From contig JAPZLL010000015.1 of assembly GCA_036250225.1 (NCBI GenBank), forward strand, positions 434,001 through 498,000: 64,000 nucleotides of DNA, in the 5' to 3' direction. Both the position numbers and the translations under genes were made by a program. Below are positions 22,245 through 31,858 of the stretch, one piece after another. Under the pieces are notes generated by a model. The model ran no database searches. It was not told where the DNA came from and saw only the letters and a list, made by a program, of their open reading frames with translations. Every line of letters starts with the position of its first letter. Positions within the stretch are counted from its first letter, which is position 1. Source of the DNA: Cercophora sp. LCS_1 (lineage: Eukaryota > Ascomycota > Sordariomycetes > Sordariales > Lasiosphaeriaceae).

Positions 22245-22718
22245 CTAACACGATGAACCCGATAGCGCTTCTAAGTAACGATAATGAGCATTGTCTGGGA
22301 CGACATACTCCCACCCCCCACCTAAACCGTTGGATGCGTTTACGTTAAGCCTGAAACCATAAAGATCGAGTGCTAAAAATTCGCCAAAACAATCCATCAG
22401 TGGGAAGTTGTGCCATGTAATCCAGACGGCGGCGGATTCGTTGGAGATAGGCTCGACGCGCACGTGTTCCAAGGTAAAATAACTCCCATATCCGGTTGCT
22501 GCCTTCTCTTCAATCTCTCCTACGACGGGTGCAGCCAGAGTCGTCTCATTGGGGAACTGTGTAATCTTGCCGGCGGAGAACTGGGTGGAGTTCGGGAGGA
22601 AGAAAGTGGCGATTCTCGCAGCAGCTTCGCTGGTTGGGACGGACGAGTTGGCACCGAAGAGACAGGCTATTGCGTAGCTCTCCGCAACCGTCAGCGCGGT
22701 ATCGGAAATATTTACCAT
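22245..22718 (-). CDS. Small hypothetical protein, possibly NTF2/SnoaL-like fold
   Basis: 157 residues from the ATG at 22718. The open frame extends to 22868, but the added residues do not look conserved. The sequence begins with a helix-like stretch containing AESYAIACLF, followed by ARIATFFLPNSTQF, HVRVEPISNESAAVWITWH and GWEYVVPDN. A leading helix pair followed by curved strands is typical of NTF2-like or SnoaL-like proteins; this is a weak structural impression, not a motif match. No signal peptide. Such proteins can be polyketide cyclases, isomerases or non-enzymatic; no function is assigned. Confidence 0.5.
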   Translation of the reverse strand: MVNISDTALTVAESYAIACLFGANSSVPTSEAAARIATFFLPNSTQFSAGKITQFPNETTLAAPVVGEIEEKAATGYGSYFTLEHVRVEPISNESAAVWITWHNFPLMDCFGEFLALDLYGFRLNVNASNGLGGGWEYVVPDNAHYRYLEALSGSSC

Positions 22719-23910
22719 CTGAGTAAAACGTGAAGGGGTTGCTGGGAGGGCGAAGCTGGCGTGACAGAAGTTCGTGGGATATGGAGCAAATAATGCCTTG
22801 CTGGACAGCCCTCGAGAATTTAGGTTATAACCAATTTCCTCCCGGATGCTGTGTTCTGCCAAGGTCATTTGAAACTTTTCGACTTATTTCTCGCTATGAC
22901 GTAACCGTGACGATCTATAATATGAAAGAGATCAGTAGCTGTGACATCAGGCTGCTCTGCTCGGAGTAAAGAGTTCCCCAATGGCAAAGATCGTCCGATT
23001 GTCAGTATAAGCGTACAGTAACGAATCGGAAACGCCTATCACTCGCCTGCATCTGAACTGCGGGAAGTACTGCGCCAGTGACGATATTCTCAAGTCAGAA
23101 TGTCTGGCCCCTCACCCGACGCACATGCGTCATATATGGGCCAATGGGGAATCGGCTTATACTATACCCTGGTGAAGGGCTGGTACGGAATTTAACAGAT
23201 ACCCAATTCGGTATTCTCACACTCCTAGGGGCAACTAAGTTCAATGTCCTCATTTTTGACGAGTTGGCTAATAGCCACAAAGCTCCTTTCACCAAACCTC
23301 TCGACGCTCTAGTATACAATGCAAAAACTAACCAGTAAATTAACCGCGTGTACGTTTTGGACGATGAAGAATGCTGCGAAGCTAAAATCTACAATCCCCA
23401 TGCTCCGCGCCGGGTTGATTGTCGTTTGCTCATCGAGTAACTACCATCTTTGATTAGATTTCTTTCATATTAATGCTAAGAATCAAAGATTTAAGCGCGC
23501 GTAGCTGGCCGACTTTGATAAAAGCCCAAGTAGCACGCAAAAAGATGCGCGGCGGCGCTCGTCGCGCTCAAGACAGCAGGGCCCCTCCCAGCCTCCCACA
23601 GTGAGGGGATTTGTAGTATGCATGAAAACATCCTTCTTGTGTGTTCAGGAATAAGTGATCAAGAGAACAGACCATGCAGGCTGAGCCATGCAAACCTGCT
23701 TGAGTTGGGCTTATATTGACAGCCGGTGGGCAGGCGGTGAAGATAAGGGGGCGACCCCTGACGAAAAAAAGAAATGTGTCGGATCATCGTTGCGGAGTAG
23801 CGCCAACGCCCCCGATCAATCGCGCCCTCAGCTTCACCTACAAATACGGATCCCCGCGTAAAAGCCATCCATCCAACGACTGCGGGGTTACCGCCTCTTA
23901 CAGGGTCATC
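22719..23910. other. Intergenic, no gene seen
   Basis: About 1.2 kb with stop-rich frames in all directions and A+T-rich patches. No intact gene or transposon terminus was recognised. Confidence 0.5.
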
Positions 23911-24337
23911 ATGCCTCTAGCACGGACATCAAAGAAGAATGCGACCCCGGCCGACAGTCTGCTGCGCAGATCCACCCGCAGACCTAGCAAGCTTGCAGCA
24001 GCCGACTGGGCTTTTGCCCAAGAGAAAGCTCCCGCTCCTCAAACTGTCCCAACCTCACCTACTTGGAGATGACCAAGCAGTCGAAGGGCCCGCCGTGCTA
24101 TAGTACGGGCCGTATGTTTTATGTGCTGGCGGAGAACCCAGAGCTGGCGCCCAAGCTGAAGCTTTTGATGGTCGATGGCCGGGACGGAAAGGGGTTCATG
24201 GATGGCATGAGAGCTTGCGGCAAGGTGAGGGTGGCATGACGATTCGGCTTGCGATGATAACGGAGAAGGCGTGGGGCGATTGGGAGCTTGACAGGAGGGT
24301 AAGGCCATATAAGAAGGGGAGGGTTATCGGTTGGTGA
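23911..24337 (+). pseudogene. Relic of an LRR/F-box-like gene (paralog of 28253-29375)
   Basis: The start (MPLARTSKKNATPADS) resembles the start of the gene at 28253 (MPRGRRAKKNATQAEP); a run of over 20 bases around AAAGAAGAATGCGACC is nearly identical. About 130 bp later, at roughly 24042, the sequence jumps straight into the C-terminal part (NCPNLTYLEMT, then PKLKLLMVDG), which corresponds to HCPELRHLEIT and PKIKTLVVDE in the other copy. The middle is missing. Near 24237 the frame breaks by one base; the continuation (TIRLAMITEKAWGDWEL) ends at a TGA at 24335-24337. An internal deletion plus a frameshift mark it as dead. Confidence 0.6.
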
Positions 24338-24512
24338 GGGAAGGTAAAATGGGTGATGCAGGAAACGGCTTCCTTTTATTCAAATTACACCCCACTCCGG
24401 GACTAAATCTACCCATACCCCCCTCGAATGTTCCTTGCTACATTACCGTGCAGTCGATCTTGGGGCATACCTACAACGCGTTAGCAGCGGCCAAAAAGAC
24501 AGTGGAAGGAAA

Positions 24513-25591
24513 TCATGACCGACATAACATCCACGTCACATCGTGACACATTGATGAGCCAATCCCATTGCCACCATGGGCAGCACGCGCGCTAGCGACG
24601 CTACCAGGATCTTTTTGAGTTCCCAGTACTTCCCAGCAAATCTCAGTACACGTCCCGACGTGAGATGCATGAAAAAGGAGGGGAGGGAATCGCCCGAAGG
24701 GAGAGAAGAAAAAGAAAGCACTCACGTCAGACTCCTCAAGCTCCTGTCGCTGCAGTTCATATCTCTCGATCTTCTCCCGCAGCTCACAAATCTCCTCCAT
24801 AGTCGCCATGCGATCTTGCCGAAGCGCCGCGATTTCATCGCGCAACTTTGTGATAACGGCACCCAGATCCTGATCAAGCTGCTTGCCTGCTGAAGTGAGG
24901 GCGACTTTACCTCCGTTTTCGATGAGTTCGCGCTGGATCTGCAGTTCAACTGGCGACGTGTGTGCTGCCAGCCGACGGACAATGGATGCAGCAGACTGCG
25001 GATTGTCATCGTGGCGGACGACGGTAGCACCCCTGGACACCATGTCGCCCCAAACGTCGTTGCGGCTCATGCGCTGGTTCTGGCGGGCTGTAGCTTCGCT
25101 GTCGCTGAGTTGGTTCCACATGGTGGTGGCGATGATGACGCGCTTGTATGCGTCTTCGCCGAGGAGTTTCTTGAAGAGACGGGTGCGGCGCATCTCGCTT
25201 CCTTGCAGGCGCGGCTGGTTGATGGGTTGCAGGAAGAGAATGCCGGTCAGGAGGATCCCCTGCTCGTGGGTGTCGGCCATGTAGGCGGCCAAGAGACTGA
25301 GGATGTCGGTGTCGGAGCGCTCAGAGTCGTCAAAGCCCGGGGTGTCGATGAGCGTGACGCGTTTCCCCTCAAATGTGTAGGTGACGGGGATCACATCTTG
25401 AGTGCCTATGTTTTCATGTAAGCTGGTGACATGCGGTCATGCTCACACAGACACTTACATGAGTCAATCCCATGGCCGACGGCAAGGTCCTTTCGTCCTG
25501 TTGCTTGAGACACAAACGTCGTTTTGCCGGCTCCAGTCACGCCGATGACCGCGATCAATACTTCGGAGGGTGCCATGACTTCGCGCGTCAT
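24513..25591 (-). CDS. AIG1-like GTPase (TRAFAC class), copy A
   Basis: Exon 1 runs 25591-25459 (or from the better-context ATG at 25576); exon 2 starts at 25405 after a 53-nt intron (GTAAGT...CATAG). Motifs: G1 GVTGAGKTT, G3 LIDTPGFDDSERSD, and ATTMWNQL where an NKxD-type G4 would stand. This is the fungal AIG1/septin-like small GTPase pattern. After the G domain comes a long coiled coil (RDEIAALRQDRM...LREKIERYELQRQELEE). A strong GTGAGT donor at 24725 suggests a third exon; the C-terminus is then either hydrophobic (ends near 24536) or the open-frame tail to 24513, so that end is unsettled. It is divergent with, and homologous to, copy B. Role unknown; AIG1-type proteins often concern membranes or immunity. 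Confidence 0.75.
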
Positions 25592-26297
25592 AATATCAAG
25601 AGAGGATAAGACAAGAGAGCAATCCGATAAACCGACGAGATAATTCTGAATTGAACGGGGGAGAAAAAAAAGTGGTGAAGAGGGAAGGGCCTTATGCGGA
25701 CCAGTTCGATCTCCCGGAATCCAAAACAGAGAGGGCCTTTGATATCAGCCCAATGATCTCGACTGCAGTGAGGCCCCCAACCATGGGTTGATAAAGCAAG
25801 CCCGTTTCTGTGACGCGGCAGCCCGACCACCTTACGCCAACGTTGGGCTTGGCGCCTGTGACATTGGACTCGGATGCATGAGACGGCCGCTGTCACACCC
25901 CAATCATTCATGACAGCCCTTTAATTAGTGCCCTTCATGCAAGCCACCTGGCGCATCGAGGCCTAGACTCACAGGTAAGGCTCTCGGGCTGAACTATCAA
26001 CTCACCGCATTCCCTGATCAGGACCCAATCGCGACGCCTTACTGCGGTTCGATGCCTGCGCATCGGAATAATTGGCTGTGAATCAATATTTCCAGTCAGC
26101 CAGGGCTGTAATGTGCAGGATGCCTTGCGCGGATCGACAGGCAGTGGTATGTGTTGCGACGGCATAGGGTGCCTTGGTTCGCAAGCCCGCCCCTAGCCTC
26201 TGAACCTCCGGGATGTTCAAGACCCAGAATATGCCCAGAAAAGCCCTTCTCCTGCACATCCTCTTGGGGTAGAGTACTGAACGGACTCACAACCAAG
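25592..26297. other. Shared promoter region of the divergent GTPase pair
   Basis: About 700 bp between the two starts. No gene seen. It could co-regulate both GTPases, which is untested. Confidence 0.5.
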
Positions 26298-27587
26298 ATG
26301 ACTGCCAGGCAGATACCGCCCAGCATGGAGTCCTCCGTGTACTCGGACACCGACTCCATCGACATGACAATGACGGAAGAACCGCAACAAACCGTCACCA
26401 ACCCGGCCGAAATCGAAACCGACGCTCCAACGCGCAAAGTTCCAAAGCAGGAGATATGTATCCTCATCGTCGGCCCATCGGGCTCAGGCAAGTCGACCTT
26501 CATCGCTGCAGCCTCCGGGCTCGGCCCGCAGTCAAACATCATCGGCCACGGCCTGGACTCCTGTAAGCTTCTCCTCCTCCCTCCAATCAGCAAAAAAAAA
26601 AACCAACCAACCAAACTAGACACAAGCACCTGCGCCAGCCACAAGTTCGAACATGATGACGCGATCTACACCCTGATCGACACCCCCGGCTTCAACGACA
26701 CCAGCCGCGACGATCTCGAGATCCTCGGCACCCTAGCCGGTTTTCTCTCCGCGAATGATATGCCGCCCGTATCCGCCGTCGTGTTCACCCACAACATCAC
26801 CGAGAATCGTCTAACCGGCTCCGCCCGCCTGAATCTTGATATCGCCCGTGTCTTGTGCGGACAAAGGTTTTATCCGCGCTTGATTCTACTCACGACCATG
26901 TGGAACAAGATCCCTGCCGACTCCATCCGCGCCGACTGCGAGAAGCGGGAGGGACAGCTCATGGCTTCGCGCACGCACTGGGGCGATCTCAGTGCTGGCG
27001 GGTGTAACGTGCTTCGCTTTGATGGGACGAGGGAGTCGGCGATCCATGTTCTGGACCAGTCGCGTGGTTTGCCTGGTGGCAATGCGAGGCCGCCGGAGCT
27101 GGATATGATGGCTGAGCTGCGAGGCGGAATGACTGTTGAAGAGACGGGAGCCGGGCGGGTGGTTGTTGAGGAGAGGAAGCGGAGGGAGAAGCAACGGGAG
27201 GAGGAATTGATGGAGATTAAGGCCGAGGAGGAGGAGAGGTTGAGGCTGGAGCGGAAGAAAGCTGAGAAGATGGCGAGTCGGGAGGGGCATGGACGGGAGA
27301 AGTCCGGTCGGAGGGGATCCCGTGGTGCGTCTGGTGGTTATCACGGCGATGGCCAGGGTTATGGGAGTGATGCTGGGGGCAGCGCCCGGTATGAAACCGA
27401 GGATCCGATGGATCCGATGGCCTATGGGTACGGCTATCATCCCCCGCAGGTGCCTCCGCGAGCGCAAGGGGGGGATTACGTAGTGCAAGTTGACGGGCCC
27501 GGCAACTTTAGCTGGACGGCTCGGGTTCTGGACGCTGGAATCATTCACCGCTTTACTCGGAATTCGGGGCGTTGGGCCGGTAGGTAG
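26298..27587 (+). CDS. AIG1-like GTPase (TRAFAC class), copy B
   Basis: Exons 26298-26562 and 26620-27587 give 410 residues. The 57-nt intron is a multiple of three and stop-free, so the unspliced frame stays open; the GTAAGC donor and CTAG acceptor and the matching intron in copy A argue that it is spliced out. Motifs: G1 GPSGSGKST, G3 LIDTPGFNDTSRDD, G4 position TTMWNKI. The intron follows the Ser of GHGLDS at the same codon and phase as in copy A (GHGIDS). After the G domain there is a charged Glu/Arg/Lys coiled coil (about residues 300-345), then a Gly/Tyr/Pro-rich low-complexity segment and a C-terminal block with VDGPGNFSWTARVLDAG. The start at 26298 was chosen because upstream in-frame residues look like leader. 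Confidence 0.78.
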   Translation: MTARQIPPSMESSVYSDTDSIDMTMTEEPQQTVTNPAEIETDAPTRKVPKQEICILIVGPSGSGKSTFIAAASGLGPQSNIIGHGLDSCKLLLLPPISKKKNQPTKLDTSTCASHKFEHDDAIYTLIDTPGFNDTSRDDLEILGTLAGFLSANDMPPVSAVVFTHNITENRLTGSARLNLDIARVLCGQRFYPRLILLTTMWNKIPADSIRADCEKREGQLMASRTHWGDLSAGGCNVLRFDGTRESAIHVLDQSRGLPGGNARPPELDMMAELRGGMTVEETGAGRVVVEERKRREKQREEELMEIKAEEEERLRLERKKAEKMASREGHGREKSGRRGSRGASGGYHGDGQGYGSDAGGSARYETEDPMDPMAYGYGYHPPQVPPRAQGGDYVVQVDGPGNFSWTARVLDAGIIHRFTRNSGRWAGR

Positions 27588-28252
27588 ACCCTTGAGGAAG
27601 AAAGCTCAATATTACTCGCACCCTTACCTATATCGTCTCATTCCATGTTTGCGGCTGTAGGCGCTCAAAGCTACCCGTTGTTGCTCTTCATAAAGGTATA
27701 CAATAGTTTCGAAGAGGCATAAATAAACCCCTTTTGAAGAGGCCTATGAAGTTAAATAAATGAAACAGTATCGCCTTCTACGTAGACCCGTTTGCTTGAA
27801 TAATTGTGTATGCTGGGTATGGGATGAACGTGAGCGGAAACAGCTTTTTTGAAAAAAAAAGTTGACGGATGGTGGGTGATCAGGTTTTGTCTTACCGACA
27901 GTGCCGCCTGCACTCATAGACACCTAAAGACTCCGAATCACTTGATAACCACAACAATTTTTATTTTACTTAATTTTCCCAAAATCAGCAGCAGCCTAAC
28001 TCAATTTACTGTACGGGGCAAGGACTGTCTTGACAACCCCAGGGGTGAAGGGATAGGAAAAAGCAAAACTTTGAATGATGTCAGCAACACGAAAATACGC
28101 CCCCAAGTCCCAGTCGCGTCTCACAGCATCCAACACCCCACCAACGACCAAAGTCCAATTTTCCCCTGGAAAGGTTCACCAGACATCGACGCTTCGCCTG
28201 CAAAAAGATTGCGCATTCAAGGCAAGATCCCCTCTACCGCTCAAAAATCACC
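27588..28252. other. Intergenic, no gene seen
   Basis: A+T-rich 3' region of GTPase copy B followed by the promoter of the next gene. No coding signal. Confidence 0.5.
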
Positions 28253-29375
28253 ATGCCTCGGGGACGAAGAGCAAAGAAGAATGCGACCCAGGCCGAGCCG
28301 TTGGGCGGCGCTCGCACCACGACAGCGTCAGTACCGAGGAACGCGGCATCGTGGGAGATGCAAGAAGATAACACTCTCTCCTTAGCCTCAGACTGGAGCG
28401 AGGCCTTTCTGCAAGCGTTAAATCGGTTCGTCGTGATGGCCACCAGCGGCCAGTCCTGGCAGAACAATCCTTTCAACCATCTGGATATCGCCGACCAGGC
28501 ATAGGCATATCTAACAATCGAAATGCCATCCTCCCAGGACGCGCCATCGTCACCTCCGCCTCTCCGCCCTAGAAAGTTGGCTGGGTGTGAAACCACGCCC
28601 ACCACCACCGCCCAAAGAACCAACTCCGCCACCCAGGGAACCAACACCCCCGCCGCCCTTGCCCCTCCCACCACTGCCTCTGGGTTCAAACTCCGCCAGG
28701 GCGACAAAGTTGCTTCCTTTAGCAACAACGCCGACTAGGACGCCAACCACCGAGCCAAGCTCGGCACCACCCGCACCATCGAGTTCCGATGCGGCTTCAT
28801 CCTGAAAAAGTACATCCATTTGCTTCCTTTCCATCATCCACCCTAGCTGACCACTCACTAGCTCCCACATCCTCACCCTCCTCGCCTTCGCAGCCAAGTC
28901 CAATCTCCTCAAAAACCTCAAAATATTCACGTTCTCCTACCGCGACGTCTCACGCGACGCGGCCAACTCATCACGCGATCTCACCGAGGAAGCCCTCATC
29001 CGCCTCGCACAGGCGTGTCCCTCCCTCACAAGGGTCGAAATCCCCGGTCTCGGTGACAAAGTTACATCAGCGACAATAGTCAATTTTTTTGCGCACTGCC
29101 CGGAGCTGCGACACCTCGAGATCACAGGTATTTCCAATTGCGACCACCGCGAGGACATGTTCAACTGGCTCAGGGACCGGACGGATTGGGCGCCCAAGAT
29201 CAAGACGTTGGTTGTGGATGAGATTGAAAAGGCCAAGATGCTCAAGGCTATGAGGGATATGAGTCGGGCGAGGGAGAAATTGGAGGTGAGGCTGTTGAGG
29301 TCGATGGAGTATAAAAAGCATGGGGATTGGATTCTGAGAGGAGTACGAGGAGTTTCAAGGCGGGGAAGAAGATGA
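28253..29375 (+). pseudogene. LRR/F-box-like gene with two in-frame TAGs
   Basis: One frame starts MPRGRRAKKNATQAEP and runs through two TAG codons (28502-28504 and 28736-28738) to TRTIEFRCGFILK. A phase-matched intron (28810-28861) then joins it to NSHILTLLAFAAKSN. The C-terminal part contains LRR-like units: LIRLAQACPSLTRVEI, IVNFFAHCPELRHLEIT and WAPKIKTLVVDE. This is the shape of fungal F-box/LRR-type proteins, but no F-box was identified. Each TAG could derive from CAG by C-to-T change at CpA, the change made by RIP. Alternatively, both TAGs lie in unrecognised introns, since each is also a possible AG acceptor. A shorter, clearly dead copy lies at 23911. Intactness is unresolved. Confidence 0.5.
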
Positions 29376-31858
29376 AGGAACGGTGGGAGGGTGGAATGTT
29401 TTTGGGGTGATGACAGATGTTTTTTTCCTTCCTTTCCCCTCCCGGAGTACTGGGACGGGATGGTGGATGTACTTCAATCATTAATTTCTGGTCATGTATT
29501 ACTCCAGGTGCTAAGTTAGTTTATCAGGCATCTGGTAATGGTTAGAATTTTACCTGTTTTACAACCAGGAGTCAAACATCGGGTTACTCGGCTCTTGGCT
29601 GCCACCAGAGTCGTTGACTACGACAGCATGGCGGGACATCCGCGGGGGATTCCTCCCTGCACACTCGAAATACGGGGCGTATTTCGCTGCAAAACAATTG
29701 AGGACAACAGCTACTCCCTATTTCGGGACTATGACTTCGAAACCTGAAAGGTCGATTGTACGGGGACTTGTGTCTCGCAGGAGGATACCTTTACGTGTTG
29801 AGACAAGCTTACGCAGGGTAATTAAGACGAAGGATTATATGACTTTGTGGGATTTGACGAGGCAGAACCAGGGGACGGAGTGCAGCGATACGAGGATTGC
29901 GACTCGTGATCTTGGGGAGTTGGTTTGGGAGCCGTTTCCAAGACAGCAGGTCCACCTTTGTGGGTGGAGGAATGAAGAGGAGTATAGCAAGTTGAGATGC
30001 TGAGGGAGTGTGAAGGGTGAAGCACTTTGTAAGGCGGAAGGCCAACATAGGTACGAACCATGCAGCCTTGGTCGATATAGTTTCGCAGTTTGGCGATGCA
30101 TCAAATCCAATCCACGGCGGTAATATCCACGTTGAAAAGTTTGGTTCTCAACTACACCGCGGGCGGATGGGAATTGCTTCAACTCCGAGCTCAAGGTGAG
30201 GCGTGTGATGCGGGGTTGCTGCCCCTATTCCTCACCGTGGTGTGCCGTGGTTGGCCAGCCCCTGAACAACTGCCTGGGTTGTGCTCCCGCAATGACATTG
30301 CGATGCAGCGCGCGGGCCGAGCACTGGACTCGGTCAAGACCGTGCCTCTCCTGCTCGCCCAGGGGAATGGCGATTTTGTTTGCTGTGTTGACGCCACAGG
30401 GATTGCTCCTTGTCATCACATTTTCTGGTGCGTCTCAAGCTTCAGCAGCAGTCCATGTTTGCTCAGAAGAAAGCTGTCGTCGGAATGTGGGGGGTGCTCT
30501 CCTTTTTTTTCCCCTTCTCTCCTGAACGCCACGCGTCCCAAGTCGGAGGTGGGCCGACCAACGGGCATTTTGCCAGCATCTTGACACAGACGACGCGCCT
30601 TGGCGCGCTTGGCGGCAGTTTGGCGAGTCTGGGGACGGACCCCTGCCATGGGGATTGCTTCCAAACCTGGTTGCCATTGCCGCTCCCCGCAGGCGCAAAA
30701 CACCCAAAGCCGATGCCAACAAGCATTTCTCCCGTCCAGCCGCATCATGACCCTGGGTTGTTGGGAGCTTGTTGCTCGTCGGCCAAATGGCGGCGATGAA
30801 AAGGCGCCGGCGTGTTTGTTTGTGTCTGTTTGTCTCTGGCTGACACCTAACGAAACCCGTTTCGTCGCTCGTTTCCTGTCGTGGCGTCGCGACTGCCGCG
30901 CGGGGGTGACGAGATGTGCGGTGGCTGCGATGCTTGGACGAGATGCTTCCTTTTGGCTTTTGACCGTCTGATCTGGCGCCGTCTGTCAGTGTCAGTCTGG
31001 TTCCATGTCAACTGCGGGCAGGTGCGACGGGCTAAATTGAAGGCTCTCGCTTGGGTTGATGGTGGGGCTATCTATTTCCCTGCGGCGCTTGGCCGCGCTA
31101 GCGTCAGGAACACCCTGGGCGCTCCTGCTTCACCACCAGCACAGCGCCCTCATTGGCCAAAAATTGCTGGATTTTACCTAAGATCCACCTTCCGCAGAAG
31201 CTCCCCAGCTTGGCTCGCGGGACCTCTCCCTTGGCTTTGCATTCTGCTTGCCTCCAACGTCGAACGACAGGGCGACCAGAAATTCTCCGTATGGCTTCGA
31301 GCCCGTCTCTTTCCCCGCCTCAACCAGACGTCCATGAAACACCGTCAACGCCATGGTGAAGATTTCGTCCCACCGCCTCGTACCACGCGCTGGCACGACG
31401 GGGCGTTTCAGAAACGACAGCAGGCGGACGGCCACCGACCAGCACCACCCCTGCCCGCGATTGAGCTTACTGCAATCAAGGTCGAAGCTTTCTCCGTCGT
31501 CGGCACCCGCCAGGGGAACCAAACGCAGGCCTGGCCAGCTTGTTCACACACGGCCAGCTAAAATTAGTTGGCCCATGTCGTCTTCTAGACGTGCTGGGAT
31601 CTCCGCTGCATCGTCGTCGCGGTAATGATCCGGCGTCTTGGCTCCTACCCGACCCGCCGATATATCCTCTCCCGTCGTCCCGTCCCCCATCCTGCATCCA
31701 CACATCGCTAACCACGCTCAACATCAACTAACTGACTGGCTATCTGCTGGGTTCTTCACTTCGTTCACCCTGGTGGTCTGCCCTGGTGGCTTCGTTTCCC
31801 CGATATTATTAGCATTTGTTGTTTATACCATCGTTTCCGAAGCCTACCTTTTTTCATA
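29376..31858. other. 2.5-kb region without a recognised gene
   Basis: Many overlapping open frames on both strands reflect high GC content rather than coding; none has domain, signal peptide or consistent splicing. The last 250 bp before 31859 are C+T-rich, typical of a fungal promoter and leader. A long 5' regulatory region or leader of the fusion gene is possible. Confidence 0.5.

Noticed and set aside
29376..31858. Numerous frames of 60-226 codons
   Set aside because: Overlap on both strands without domain or coherent composition; read as promoter/leader and intergenic sequence.
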